Shown here: positions 1-9,443 of the stretch, in pieces | Position numbering within the stretch: the first letter of the stretch is position 1 | How the letters are laid out: every line of letters begins with the position of its first letter | Assembly (NCBI RefSeq): GCF_900114995.1 | Contig: NZ_FOUX01000006.1 | Coordinates: forward strand, 620,001-684,000 | Direction of reading: 5' to 3' | Origin: Chitinophaga sp. YR627 | Lineage (GTDB): Bacteria > Bacteroidota > Bacteroidia > Chitinophagales > Chitinophagaceae | Length of the DNA stretch: 64,000 nucleotides | Position numbers and translations under genes: made by a program | Notes under the pieces: generated by a model | The model's input: only the letters and a program-made list of their open reading frames with translations | What the model was told of the DNA's origin: nothing | Database searches by the model: none

Positions 1-58
1 GATAAGTCATTCGCAAACGATGATAATAAATTTGTTTAATCCTTAAGCTATTGGAGAA

Positions 59-274
59 ATGACGAAGAGTGAATTTCTATTAAGAGTACCTGATATAATT
101 AATGATAGTGAACATGGATACGGAGAGTTGGAAATTGTTAGTAATACTAAAGGAGCAAAAGGAGTATGCTACAGGCATAAGGATAATTTAGCAAGTGGAG
201 GGAACTATGCTGCTTCATGGGATCAATTGTACATAAAAATTATGGAATATTTGAAGAATAGGGGATGCGTTTAG
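59..274 (+). CDS. Small hypothetical protein (71 aa)
   Basis: A 71-residue protein I do not recognise. It is soluble-looking, with no signal peptide or membrane segment, and has acidic and aromatic residues mixed throughout. The ATG follows a purine-rich stretch (TTGGAGAA) a few bases upstream that could serve as ribosome binding site. It stands alone at the left edge, about 500 bp before the next gene. It could be the tail of a module that begins outside the window. Moderate confidence that it is coding, none on function. Confidence 0.4.
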   Translation: MTKSEFLLRVPDIINDSEHGYGELEIVSNTKGAKGVCYRHKDNLASGGNYAASWDQLYIKIMEYLKNRGCV

Positions 275-451
275 GTCCCGGTATAAAAAGGTAATCGCTA
301 TGATACCTGCTAAGTCTGAGCTTATGTAAGCCTATTTGATGATGTTAATTTTAATCTTCTGCAATAACATCAATTTTTGTGTGTCTTCTCATGTTGTTAC
401 ACATTTCTTCGAGTATAAGTTCTTTGTCTTAAATGTAAGAATTTAATAGTT

Positions 452-625
452 ATGAATAGGCAAGATCAACAGATCTGTCGTTTATTATCTGTTAATTCGA
501 TGAATATTATCACCTGGGCAATGATAAGGCATATAGGGAAAATATTCAAAATAAGATATCATACCGGGCTGAAAATCTCAAAGTTTATATCGCCGCAGGT
601 GTATGCTACAAACATTAACATCTAA
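452..625 (+). pseudogene. Possible IS110-like transposase remnant (57 codons)
   Basis: A 57-codon open frame inside the otherwise gene-free stretch 275-793. Its centre (IITWAMIRHIGKIFKI) loosely resembles the helix-hairpin-helix region of IS110/IS116-type transposases, which usually read like ITAMTIxxEIGDIxRF, and the following text (ISKFISPQVY) fits the next conserved block. The canonical PG before this motif is missing and nothing is left of the N-terminal DEDD domain. I read it as a decayed insertion-sequence fragment; it could also be chance. The rest of 275-793 shows no supportable gene. Confidence 0.22.
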
Positions 626-793
626 TTAACTTGCCGAAGTCAGCATAAAACTATTTTTGAAACCACGTTTTGACTTTAAAGTACATTTTCCTCAAATAAT
701 GAGAATCTATACACTTACAGCTATGATATTCTGCTCTTGTATCAACGATTTCCATTTATGCCATAACTCTGAAAGAACACACAAATCAAAATA

Positions 794-1789
794 ATGAAAA
801 AGTTTCTGGAGAATGTAGGCGGGGCAATCACCTTAATCGTGAGTGCAGCTATAATTTGGCACGCAAAAATAATTTTGTTCAATAGTGATTTGTTAAAGGT
901 GGTAGCTCCATTTAAGGTTACACCAGTTATTGGTTATACATGGGGAGATGAATTAGACGATAGTCCCCGTTATTTTTGGAATAACACAGCCGCTAAGTGG
1001 CATCCAGGGTATAGAGTACCTGGCTTTCAAATGGTGAGTAATGAGAAAGTTGGTAGTTTTTCAGCCTTACCTGGTTATAAATTTACGTCAAAGGACCCCA
1101 ACGATTTTACAACTGTATGGACACAGGGACAGAAGCACCCTATCCAGCAGGCCACTTCTTCTATAGATGAAGGCTCGTGGAATCCAAATCCTGGCTACAA
1201 GTTTCTAAATAATGCATCAGGTGACTCCGTAACAGTCTGGACACCTGGATTACTTCATCCAGACGCGAAAGTGATCTCATCTTACCTTGAAAATAAATGG
1301 AATGCATTTCCTGAATATACGTTTATAGGTGACGAATCGTTCGCCGTCTCCTGGGATCCCGAAAAAGCCTATATGGACTATAAGGTGATTTCTTCGTCAA
1401 CGAAGGACGATTACTATGCATTCCCTGGTTATGAATTTCTCGATGATCAGAATAACCTGCATGTTGTGTGGAAGCCGGGAATCCGTAATTTTTTTGATCC
1501 ACAGAAAATAGCCGGCGATGTAGAAGGTGAATGGATAACTGACTATGATTACACCCCTCCCAATAACAGGGCGAGTGGATTTTGGAAAGCGGTTAGTTTT
1601 CTTATTGTAGGGGGCTTGAATCATAAATTAGAGAATGCTATTGGCGCTAACCCAATTTCGGAAGGAGTTAACCATGTGGCAATGGACCAATTTTTGGATG
1701 GCCTGGGACAGTTGATTACAAATAGTGATGATGATCCAGTTTATAAAATAAAGCCTGTAAAAAAGCATTTAATCTGGAAGAATAACTAG
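794..1789 (+). CDS. Membrane-anchored protein with GYxF...VWxPG repeats
   Basis: 331 aa. Residues about 8-28 form one hydrophobic segment, so it is probably an N-terminal anchor with the rest outside the cytoplasm. The body carries about five imperfect repeats of 37-40 residues, each with a PGYxF block followed about 12-15 residues later by VWxPG and HP or a similar turn, then VISS. The repeats lie at roughly residues 70-250. The C-terminal 60 residues are not repetitive. I do not recognise the family; the repeat resembles short beta-hairpin modules of surface proteins. It ends about 115 bp before the GmrSD-type gene and could be co-transcribed with it. Confident that it is a gene, not of the role. 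Confidence 0.75.
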   Translation: MKKFLENVGGAITLIVSAAIIWHAKIILFNSDLLKVVAPFKVTPVIGYTWGDELDDSPRYFWNNTAAKWHPGYRVPGFQMVSNEKVGSFSALPGYKFTSKDPNDFTTVWTQGQKHPIQQATSSIDEGSWNPNPGYKFLNNASGDSVTVWTPGLLHPDAKVISSYLENKWNAFPEYTFIGDESFAVSWDPEKAYMDYKVISSSTKDDYYAFPGYEFLDDQNNLHVVWKPGIRNFFDPQKIAGDVEGEWITDYDYTPPNNRASGFWKAVSFLIVGGLNHKLENAIGANPISEGVNHVAMDQFLDGLGQLITNSDDDPVYKIKPVKKHLIWKNN

Positions 1790-1904
1790 ATAAAAAGAGA
1801 TCGCCTCTGGGATGGGGGCCTCACATATATGGCAAAAGAAAGCTCAAATAAATAGCAGACTAAAACTGTATCTTGTTGTGCAGATAATTCTTAAACGTAT
1901 CAAT

Positions 1905-3896
1905 ATGTCGGATTCTAAATTACAATCTCTTACCGAAATTTTTAACCAGAAATTCTTTCGTATTCCCGATTTTCAACGTGGCTATTCCTGGGAAGAGCCG
2001 CAGTTAGATGATTTTTGGGAAGATATTCAAAACTTAAAAAGTGATCGGTTACATTATACCGGAGTGGTTACTGTGGAGCCTGTAAAAAGAGAACTTATGG
2101 CCACAAGTGAGAAATGGAAAGATGACTTATGGCTTATTCAAAAGGGATTGACTGCTTATTATATTATCGATGGGCAACAAAGATTGACAACCGCTATTAT
2201 TTTCATTAACGAGTTATTAAAATGCTTTAAACAGGAGGATTGGATCAATTTTGATAAGAAGGACTCCTGGGTTGACAAATTTCTTTACAAGCAATACCGT
2301 AATAATTATCAGTCTTTTGTTTTTGGATATGAGAAGGACAATCCGAGTGATGAATATTTCAAGACTAAAATATTAGAACAAACCTCTTCAACGGCAGACA
2401 AGGTTCCTGAACAAACACTCTATACATCCAATTTACAGTATGCTAAAATTTATTTTTCGAAAAAATTTCAGCATGCGACGTTTGATCAGTTAGAGGATTG
2501 GTTTAAGAAAGTGATTAATAATTTTAGATTTAATTTTTATGTGATAGATGATGACCTGGATGTTTATGTAACCTTCGAAACAATGAACAACAGAGGGAAG
2601 CCTTTGTCTAACCTCGAGCTGCTTAAGAATAGACTAATATACATATCAACCTTACTAAATGAGGATACTTATTCTTTAGAGCGACTACGTAAGGATATAA
2701 ATGAAACATGGAAAACTATCTATGAGTATTTGGGGAAGAACAAAGAAGCGCCGCTTGACGATGACATGTTTTTGTACAACCATTGGATTATGTATTTTAA
2801 ATATGACAGAAGCGAGGCAGAGTCATATGCGAAGTTTTTGCTGAAGGAAAAATTTGTTGCCAGTGCGGTATTGCGGGATGAATTGAAACTTCCGGAAATC
2901 AGGAGATATATTGACAGTCTGGCGGCCTGCGTCAAGACCTGGTTTTATCTATACAACCCGGGGTATTTGTCGTATTCCGATGAGACAAAAGAGTGGGTAC
3001 AGAAACTGAATCGCCTCGGTATGGGAGCATTTCCTCCATTATTGATGGCCGTTATGGCAAAGGAAAAGGTAGAATCTAAAGTGTTGCGTTTATTGCAAAC
3101 GGCAGAAAGGTTCATATTCCTGGTTTTTCGAATTTCCCAACGATCGCCTGTTACAAAAAATAGCCATTTTTACCGCCTGGCGAGTCAATATTATCATGGT
3201 CAGGAATATCGACAAGGCGAAGCCACTAATATTGATCATATAGTCGCTGAAATCCAGTGGTATACCAACGGAGAGTCTGGAGATGGAGAGAATTATCAAT
3301 ATCATGGATACTTTGAGCTTAATAAATTTAAGGATCATATTATGGATTTGCAGGAAGAAGGTTTTTATTCATGGAACGGCATTAAATATTTTCTGTACGA
3401 GTATGAATTGCATCTTCAACAAAAGGCACAATCTGACAAGAAGATTACATGGACTGACATAGAGAGACGGAAAAAAGACGAAACTATCGAGCATATCTAT
3501 CCACAAACTGCAACGGATAGTTGCTGGAAAGATGTATTCGACATATATGATCGGAAACAGAAGTTTGCTTTGCTACATAGCTTAGGGAATCTGCTGCTGC
3601 TGGCACATTCTAAAAATTCGGAATTGCAGAATAGATGTTTTCCTTATAAATGTAGACATGAAAATCGCTTTGGAGATTTTAGTGGTTATTTTAGCGGTTC
3701 ATACAGTGAAATTGAAGTTTCTTCGTTTGACAATTGGACACCAGTTGAAATCATGGAAAGAGGGCGGAAAATGCTTGATTTTATGGATAACCGCTGGTCA
3801 ATTGATTTTGATGACTGGGGTGTTAACAAGGATAGTTTACTGGGCCTCGACTTCTTAACAGAGAAGAAGGAAGAGGTTGAGTCTTTTCCCGCTTAA
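1905..3896 (+). CDS. GmrSD-type DUF262/DUF1524 restriction protein
   Basis: 663 aa from the ATG at 1905; an in-frame ATG exists at 1812 but the conserved domain begins right after residue 10 of the shorter form (LTEIFNQKFFRIPDFQRGYSW). The N-terminal DUF262 (GmrS-like) domain has the hallmark IIDGQQRLTT at about residues 87-96, a ParB/Srx-like nucleotide-binding motif. The C-terminal DUF1524 (GmrD-like, HNH/His-Me fold) has TIEHIYPQ at about residues 527-534. Members of this family are type IV, modification-dependent restriction enzymes acting on modified phage DNA. A single-chain fusion of both halves is the common bacterial form. It sits just left of the first att-like site, so it may be cargo of the oldest cassette seen here. 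Confidence 0.88.
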   Translation: MSDSKLQSLTEIFNQKFFRIPDFQRGYSWEEPQLDDFWEDIQNLKSDRLHYTGVVTVEPVKRELMATSEKWKDDLWLIQKGLTAYYIIDGQQRLTTAIIFINELLKCFKQEDWINFDKKDSWVDKFLYKQYRNNYQSFVFGYEKDNPSDEYFKTKILEQTSSTADKVPEQTLYTSNLQYAKIYFSKKFQHATFDQLEDWFKKVINNFRFNFYVIDDDLDVYVTFETMNNRGKPLSNLELLKNRLIYISTLLNEDTYSLERLRKDINETWKTIYEYLGKNKEAPLDDDMFLYNHWIMYFKYDRSEAESYAKFLLKEKFVASAVLRDELKLPEIRRYIDSLAACVKTWFYLYNPGYLSYSDETKEWVQKLNRLGMGAFPPLLMAVMAKEKVESKVLRLLQTAERFIFLVFRISQRSPVTKNSHFYRLASQYYHGQEYRQGEATNIDHIVAEIQWYTNGESGDGENYQYHGYFELNKFKDHIMDLQEEGFYSWNGIKYFLYEYELHLQQKAQSDKKITWTDIERRKKDETIEHIYPQTATDSCWKDVFDIYDRKQKFALLHSLGNLLLLAHSKNSELQNRCFPYKCRHENRFGDFSGYFSGSYSEIEVSSFDNWTPVEIMERGRKMLDFMDNRWSIDFDDWGVNKDSLLGLDFLTEKKEEVESFPA

Positions 3897-3963
3897 TTAG
3901 GTTGGGAAAACAGGCAGCGTATCAGGCTAATATGAAATACGGCATATCAATACGGGGAGTGCT

Positions 3964-4020
3964 ACTGGGTATAAAACAGGAATTCCACTATAAGAGCGGG
4001 ATTCCTGTTTTATACCCAGT
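3964..4020. terminator. Strong bidirectional hairpin, 20-bp perfect arms
   Basis: Left arm 3964-3983 (ACTGGGTATAAAACAGGAAT) is perfectly complementary to right arm 4001-4020, with a 17-nt loop. The right arm ends in CCCAGT, the tRNA-tail core of the att-like repeat, so hairpin and repeat overlap here. It lies 68 bp after the GmrSD-type stop codon and would terminate that transcript. Confidence 0.75.
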
Positions 4021-4065
4021 AATGGAGCGTTTTCTAGCCAAATGGTACTGATTGTTAACAAGCTG
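4013..4065 (+). repeat. att-like composite repeat, copy S1
   Basis: Leftmost copy of the repeat described for the tRNA-Leu array. The core reads CCCAGTAATGGAGCG, then TTTTCTAGCCAAATGG, then TACTGATTGTTAACAAGCTG. Over the last 27 bases it differs from copy S2 (13505-13560) at about four positions. Preceded by a hairpin, as every copy is. I interpret it as a displaced recombination junction. Confidence 0.6.
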
Positions 4066-4370
4066 ATTGTTGGGGACTAATTTGGTAGCTAATATGAAAT
4101 ATTATTAACTTGTCTGACAGGATATTATCGCCCAATATAACGGCGCAACGATAATTGTTAGTTTCCGATTAGAAAATAATGTAGAACGTGCTGATTTTTT
4201 CGAGATCAACTCTATTCATATAATCACTCGTATCAAATTGTGAATATTTTTACAATTTGCTTTAGCTGGATCTTTCATTATGTAGAATGAATGGCCTGTT
4301 TTCGACTGAGATTTTGAGGTTAATTATTATAGTATAATTATTTTTGACTAAATGTTAAAACCTCCAAGAT

Positions 4371-4607
4371 ATGGCTGATATAAAAGCAATTATTAAGTTC
4401 CTTGACGATTATCTGTCTAAAAATAACTTATCTAATATTAGACCTGTAGAGGCAAATGAATTATTAGAAAAGCAGGAATTATTGAATGATTCCAAAAGTA
4501 GAAAAGGGAAGCCATTAAGAGACCTGTTAAGAGCAGGAAAAATACCTCATGCTTATCAAACTGGTGGTAAGAACTCAAGGTGGTTTATTCCTCACTCAAA
4601 TAGATGA
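4371..4607 (+). CDS. Small putative winged-helix/excisionase-like protein
   Basis: 78 aa, no membrane segment. Residues about 47-74 (GKPLRDLLRAGKIPHAYQ followed by a RWFIP ending) resemble the recognition region of small MerR/excisionase-type winged-helix proteins, which usually end in a strand such as RWxIP. If so it would be a DNA-binding protein, perhaps a directionality factor left by a lost element, since it lies 300 bp inside a cassette boundary. This is motif-level inference only. The 3897-4370 spacer before it holds the hairpin and repeat S1, and otherwise nothing I can name. Confidence 0.5.
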   Translation: MADIKAIIKFLDDYLSKNNLSNIRPVEANELLEKQELLNDSKSRKGKPLRDLLRAGKIPHAYQTGGKNSRWFIPHSNR

Positions 4608-4751
4608 CTTGTTCAACCAATAATATAGTATTGATGCTATAATTGTACCTGCTATTCCTCTTTCATTAATGAAGAATAGGTAAGTAGAAAGGCTTAGGAG
4701 CAGTGTAGCGACAATAATTCTCCCTACGGCATTTATTTTTGCTGTATTCAT
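4596..4751 (-). CDS. Small two-segment membrane protein (51 aa)
   Basis: Read on the minus strand from an ATG whose complement is at 4749-4751 to a TGA at 4596-4598. The product is 51 aa with two hydrophobic stretches (IIVATLLLSLSTYLFFI, then GTIIASILYYW) separated by a short charged turn NERG. It overlaps the 3' end of the preceding plus-strand gene by 12 bp, tail to tail. The alternation of hydrophobic segments and charged ends looks genuinely coding, but the length makes chance possible. Function unknown. Confidence 0.4.
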   Translation of the reverse strand: MNTAKINAVGRIIVATLLLSLSTYLFFINERGIAGTIIASILYYWLNKSSI

Positions 4752-5688
4752 TTGTGGAATAATTATAAAGCGAAAATAACGGTCGTTCTTATTCCAACAT
4801 CACTGCCGCAAATTTTATATGTAGTTTTCTTTGGGCTAAATCAAACATCTATTCCTCTATGATAAAAGTTACTAAGTCAAATAAATCTGTAGGATATTTT
4901 CTTGGCGTATTACGAATCGAACTTAAATTAAGCGTTTTAAGCAGTTTAGGAATGATATGGACTTAAGCTATTTAGATGAAGGTCATTATTCATTTTCAGG
5001 CTTTCTATCGAAGTGTAAGATCGCTGCAAACATAAGTGTAGATTACAAGGGAATGTGCTTCGAACAATTAAAAGTGATGAAACAGCCGGTATTATGATAA
5101 GGTTGATCGCCTATCAGAGAGATTAAGATAACTGAGTATTTTCACAACAAGGGGCAGTTGTCCTTTTCTTCGAATTTTTCAAAGTAGCCCATATGTTATT
5201 TAGCCTCTTGAAAGGTACGGCAAAAAACGCTCTTAGGTTAAATTACGCAACTGCCTACAAAGATTATTCGTCAGCGATTGATGTCTTTAAAAACCAAGAT
5301 GAATCATTAATAAAAAAGTCTTTAAATTAGATTGCTGATATGGCAATGGACATTGACGGAAATTTTAAGGAATTGAAGCGACTTGAAGTTATTAGATATG
5401 ATGGATTTACGGGAAAATTATTTTGGGTTTGCGGGAAATGATGTATTCCAAAGAAACTATAATTTTCGAATAAGTTGGAATTGAATTTGAAATACTTATT
5501 CAGTACGCTAAATGGCATATATAGCAAAGTCCGTTTTGAATACCCGATTATTTTCCATTAGGTTAACATTCTATTAACCTGATTTGCGGAATTTTTTATT
5601 AAAATGTGTCGTTATTATCCGGATTTGGGACATGCCATCTGGTATTATATAATTTTCACATTGTGAATGTATCTCAAAAGTTGCTAGA
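4752..5688. other. Gene-free, decayed stretch
   Basis: No intact gene of reasonable length. Short open pieces look like decayed coding sequence: around 5193-5330 on the plus strand (containing NALRLNYATAYKDYSSAIDV) followed in the same frame, after one stop, by about 35 codons, and around 4861-4965 (beginning MIKVTKSNKSVGYFLG). I could not assign either. The stretch is AT-rich, as is the gene that follows. Confidence 0.4.
5655..5667. promoter_or_regulatory. Short palindrome upstream of membrane protein gene
   Basis: TTCACA T TGTGAA, a perfect 13-bp dyad 21 bp before the ATG at 5689. Position and symmetry suit an operator. It may equally be a chance palindrome in AT-rich DNA. Confidence 0.25.
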
Positions 5689-6765
5689 ATGTCGTTGCTT
5701 CAAAAACTACTTACTAGGATTTTACCTTTTGTTATAACAACATTTGCCTCTATATCATTAGTAGTTGATATGATTGCTAAATCCGAAGCGCTACTAAGTA
5801 AAGGCGGCTTGCTAGTTCTTGCAGTATCAAGTATAGCAGTCCCTTTTCTACTAGAATACTTTGTGAAAAAAGGAAAAATTGTTTGGGTATTTGGTGGTCA
5901 TAGGGCGGTTTTAAAATCATTGAAGCCATATAGCCATGGCATTGGAGTAATATTTGGTTTGATGTTTTTAGCCGCATATTTTAAACCTCTTCCACCAGAC
6001 CCGATAAAGGATGAAAGTATAGCTAAGCAGGAACTCGCAACTGTTCAACTCATTCAAGATTTAAAGAATACTCAGTTTAAAATAATAGGTTTTTTTAAAA
6101 CAAATAATTCATACGTTGACAGTAGTTGGCGGCCAATGAGTATGTCTAAGCGTATGATTCAGGGGAAATCGATCACGAATGATATTTATGGAACATTGCG
6201 TTCATTTTTTGATTCTATGAACTATAAATTTGCGAGGCCAAGAGAATATGAAGATAATCAGCAATTATATTTCGATAGATTTGAATTAATCTCAAATGAT
6301 GCTAATGAAGCGGTAAGCATAAAAATTCGAACATTTAGAAAAGATACCGGTATTAGAATAATTGAGTATAATAATTTTGACGTATACTTTACTGATGGTT
6401 TTTTCAAAGATTTTATAGCGCTTAATCAGGTCAACAATATGAATATATTACCTGGATTTCGAGATCAACTTGAGAAATATATTATCAAGCGAGAATTTGC
6501 TTCCATTGAAGAAGTTGTAGCATTGGGCAAAAACTTTACAGTTTTTGCTAGTAAACGTGATTCTGTTTTCGAATCCGATATTTCAGGAGATAGCCTTATA
6601 GTTATTTACAGACTCCCTGCTTTTAGAAAGCTTAATGAGTATCTAACCTTTAGTTATACATTATACTCAGAAAGCCAAAAATTGCTGAGCTCAAAAGGAA
6701 TAAAATTTGATTTGTTAAAGCCATACGATTTTGATGGTAAAAATGCTGCTTTTTTATTGGAATAG
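5689..6765 (+). CDS. Membrane protein with extracytoplasmic domain, unknown
   Basis: 358 aa. Three hydrophobic segments lie in the first 105 residues (about 10-28, 38-57 and 84-102), after which the chain is hydrophilic to the end. This suggests a small membrane domain followed by a soluble domain of about 250 residues. The soluble part has alternating beta-type segments (IIGFFKTNNSY, VSIKIRTFRK, FDVYFTDGFF) and no catalytic motif I recognise. It is AT-rich and flanked by a decayed region on the left and a convergent eptA-like gene on the right. Real gene, role unknown. Confidence 0.7.
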   Translation: MSLLQKLLTRILPFVITTFASISLVVDMIAKSEALLSKGGLLVLAVSSIAVPFLLEYFVKKGKIVWVFGGHRAVLKSLKPYSHGIGVIFGLMFLAAYFKPLPPDPIKDESIAKQELATVQLIQDLKNTQFKIIGFFKTNNSYVDSSWRPMSMSKRMIQGKSITNDIYGTLRSFFDSMNYKFARPREYEDNQQLYFDRFELISNDANEAVSIKIRTFRKDTGIRIIEYNNFDVYFTDGFFKDFIALNQVNNMNILPGFRDQLEKYIIKREFASIEEVVALGKNFTVFASKRDSVFESDISGDSLIVIYRLPAFRKLNEYLTFSYTLYSESQKLLSSKGIKFDLLKPYDFDGKNAAFLLE

Positions 6766-6843
6766 TTCTTCGAGGATTAGTATTCAAATTATGACCGGAC
6801 AAATTTGTTATCTTTATATTTCTTCCAGCCATTTAGTCGTCCG

Positions 6844-8397
6844 CTATTTAAAAATGTTCAATTCCTCATTATAAACAGGACTTTGTATGCCCAGAAAATT
6901 TAAAACACTGTGAAATACATATTCTTGTGACAATGAATTTTCTGTCTTCAGTTGTTTTAAACTGTTATCAGATGTCCAAACTATAAAAGGAATGTCATAT
7001 TGTTGTTTCGGCGCCAGGCTCAAAGGCAAACCATGCATGTATAGATTTTTTTCTCCTAAAGATTCGCCATGGTCGGAAACAAAAATCATTGCACTTTTAT
7101 ATTCCTTTAATTGTTTTAAATCTTCAATTACATTGTACAAAATATAGTCGGTATAACCAATGGTATTGTCATAAGCATTGACAAGCTCTGTATTGGAACA
7201 TTTTGCTAACTCAACACTATTACAGACTGGCTTAAAAGTTTCGAACTGAGGCGGATATTTTTTGCTATACTCAGGTCCGTGACTTGTACTTGTATGCAAT
7301 ACTATCAATACCTTAGGTTTTGTACTTGCTGCGATTTGCTCTTTCAGGTCATTCAAAAGAACTTCATCGTAATCGCATCCATTGCCTTTACAATCTTTCA
7401 TCAGCGCCTCTTTGTTCAGGTAATTTTTTATATGAACGGGTGGTTCTCCCCAGTTTGTGGTTCTCCAGACAACCTCTACGCCATTTCTATATAAATAATT
7501 GGGCAAAATCTCATATAACTCGCCAGTATTTTTATGTTCTAAAATACACTTTACACCTGCAGTGGTGTAGGTGGCGCAAGAGGTGGCATTAAAATTAAAT
7601 ACACCAGGGGTTTTTGAAAGAAGCGGATTTGTATTTTTACTATACCCGTATAGAGAAAAATTCTCACTTCTGGCGGATTCTCCTATCACTAAGACTACAA
7701 CCGATTTCTGGTTATCTTTTATGGTAGCATCTGGCAATAATATTTCTTTTTCATTTTCCTGGTGTTTATGTACAAAAAACAGGGAAAGATTTACAGAGTA
7801 ACTCCATGGCATTGCAAGCCCACCTAATACTTTTGAATTTTTATCAACCCACAACCAATTTTGGGAATTGGCAAATACTACAATTAGCATAAATAATAAG
7901 GTAGCTGAAGTGATGACTGAAAATCGCTTGACTGTTACACTTACTATTTTTGCTTTTATGATAATAATGCCAGGAATAACACCAAGCAGAATTATATAGA
8001 GTAGTAATTTTATGGAAAAAAAACCAGATGCCTCAGCATAATTGGTGTTTAGCAGATTACCCATCATTTCTGCATTTATTATAACACCGTAGGTATTAAT
8101 AAAGTAAACTGCAATTGCGCTGAAAATAAAGAATAATGCCAGGATAATTTTTCCTACAAAGCGTAGTAGAAAAAGTATCAAAAAAAAGGCAAAAGCATTT
8201 GCAACCAGCATTAGAATAATAAAACAAATAATAATGGTGATGCCGTTAAAACTTCTATAATCAGTATTATTAAAAATAAATTTAAAAAAGGGAAAATGAA
8301 AGAATAAGAAGTTAAGACAACTTATTAATAAAGAAAAATGAACGATTTTTATATTATCTTTTAATAAACGCATAAGCCATTTTATAAAATGGAACAA
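6844..8397 (-). CDS. EptA/MCR-like phosphoethanolamine transferase
   Basis: 517 aa. The N-terminal third has about five transmembrane helices; the C-terminal two thirds is a periplasmic alkaline-phosphatase-like domain. Visible family blocks are VVLVIGESARSENFSLYGY (metal-binding Glu), a TSCATYTTAGVKC segment that should carry the phospho-accepting Thr, LHTSTSHGPEY (His) and FVSDHGESLGE with MHG further on (Asp-His and His metal ligands). The family transfers phosphoethanolamine from phosphatidylethanolamine to lipid A, lowering negative charge and raising resistance to cationic peptides such as polymyxin. The ATG at 8397 is followed by a possible alternative start eight codons in. It is more AT-rich than the FGE pair next to it. 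Confidence 0.9.
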   Translation of the reverse strand: MFHFIKWLMRLLKDNIKIVHFSLLISCLNFLFFHFPFFKFIFNNTDYRSFNGITIIICFIILMLVANAFAFFLILFLLRFVGKIILALFFIFSAIAVYFINTYGVIINAEMMGNLLNTNYAEASGFFSIKLLLYIILLGVIPGIIIIKAKIVSVTVKRFSVITSATLLFMLIVVFANSQNWLWVDKNSKVLGGLAMPWSYSVNLSLFFVHKHQENEKEILLPDATIKDNQKSVVVLVIGESARSENFSLYGYSKNTNPLLSKTPGVFNFNATSCATYTTAGVKCILEHKNTGELYEILPNYLYRNGVEVVWRTTNWGEPPVHIKNYLNKEALMKDCKGNGCDYDEVLLNDLKEQIAASTKPKVLIVLHTSTSHGPEYSKKYPPQFETFKPVCNSVELAKCSNTELVNAYDNTIGYTDYILYNVIEDLKQLKEYKSAMIFVSDHGESLGEKNLYMHGLPLSLAPKQQYDIPFIVWTSDNSLKQLKTENSLSQEYVFHSVLNFLGIQSPVYNEELNIFK

Positions 8398-8752
8398 TCA
8401 GGCAAATTAATACAAAATATAATATTATCAAATTTTCGTCGATTATCGGACTGATTAATGACACAAAACGAGGAGGTATTGGTAAAAAATCTCTCGCTTG
8501 TTTGTTATGACCTTTCTCCGCTTGATTTTTCGTTTTAGTATAAATAAATAGTCCCGTCGAAGGACGTTGACCCGGCTTATGACCATAGTCATAGAACAGG
8601 TTTTTTGTATAGTATTGAGGAGGTAAACGGAACAAAATCCACTGATTTCCGGGAGTATTTTTAGTCAGTTGATTAGTATCTTTATATTTAAGAATGCATA
8701 TAACCATGAAATTAACTGCTGCTATATTAGCCCTGCTATTACCTTTAGCCAC
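8354..8752 (-). CDS. Possible small membrane protein upstream of eptA-like gene
   Basis: 132 codons on the minus strand, ending 44 bp inside the start of the EptA-like gene, in a different frame. Residues about 103-124 are strongly hydrophobic (IILYFVLICLIVPFYKMAYA) and the middle is Pro- and Tyr-rich. The 5' end overlaps the start of the divergent plus-strand gene at 8694-8706, so the true start, if any, is probably internal. The C-terminal half looks like real protein; the N-terminal half does not. It could be a translationally coupled small protein or a fragment. Confidence 0.33.
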   Translation of the reverse strand: MAKGNSRANIAAVNFMVICILKYKDTNQLTKNTPGNQWILFRLPPQYYTKNLFYDYGHKPGQRPSTGLFIYTKTKNQAEKGHNKQARDFLPIPPRFVSLISPIIDENLIILYFVLICLIVPFYKMAYAFIKR

Positions 8753-9443
8753 TTTTGCCCAGGATCAGAACCAGGAAGAAACCTGGAAGCCCGCAAGTGC
8801 GGAAAGCAACGCCTATCGTGAATACAGGCTAAAAACGACAATTCCGCCCTATGGCCTTGCCAAGGTGAAAGGGCTGATCAAAAAGAATACAGCAGATATG
8901 GAAGACTTCACCGTAATGAGTTCTAAAGACTATATGTCCCTTACGCTCCGCGAGAAATTCACCTATCACATGATCAATCCGGAATCATATAGCCAGAACT
9001 GTGATGTTGAACCGCCCATTCAGGATGAGCATAAAAAGGTCTTCGGCCACCTGCCTGACAATTACGCAGAACTGAACTGGAGTGAACGTCAACGTGATTT
9101 CCTGCAGGCCAACCGGGATTCTGTGATGGAGATCATCAAAGAATCTGCTAACCGCAGTAAACGTATAGGACTTAACTACAAAATGGCGCTGGTAGAGATC
9201 AAGGCCGTTGAAATGGTCCCTTTTCTGGTGGAGTTCTTCAAACGTGATCATAAAGATCTGGACATCCTGACAGTACTGATGGAGTTCATGGCAGAAACAA
9301 AATATGAGCCTTTTGTTAAATCAGTATCTTATACTAAGCTGTATAGCAAGAACAGTACTTATAACGCATACCTTTTGTTCAACCAGGCCAATGAAGACCT
9401 GATCATACAGCGGGCCATGGGCATGTACAATGCTGCTAACTAA
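8694..9443 (+). CDS. Secreted hypothetical protein paired with FGE-like enzyme
   Basis: 249 aa from 8694. The ATG at 8706 is the better start because it begins a clean signal peptide (MKLTAAILALLLPLATFAQ) with cleavage after the Ala-Gln region. The mature part is hydrophilic and mostly helical, with no catalytic motif I know. Its TAA overlaps the ATG of the next gene by one base (TAATG), so the two are translationally coupled and probably act together outside the inner membrane. GC content is markedly higher than in the eptA-like gene on its left. Confidence 0.75.
   Translation: MHITMKLTAAILALLLPLATFAQDQNQEETWKPASAESNAYREYRLKTTIPPYGLAKVKGLIKKNTADMEDFTVMSSKDYMSLTLREKFTYHMINPESYSQNCDVEPPIQDEHKKVFGHLPDNYAELNWSERQRDFLQANRDSVMEIIKESANRSKRIGLNYKMALVEIKAVEMVPFLVEFFKRDHKDLDILTVLMEFMAETKYEPFVKSVSYTKLYSKNSTYNAYLLFNQANEDLIIQRAMGMYNAAN

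Noticed and set aside
6844..8397. EptA-like enzyme as the sulfatase substrate of the FGE-like protein
   Set aside because: Phosphoethanolamine transferases share the sulfatase fold but use a threonine, and the CxPxR sulfatase motif is absent.
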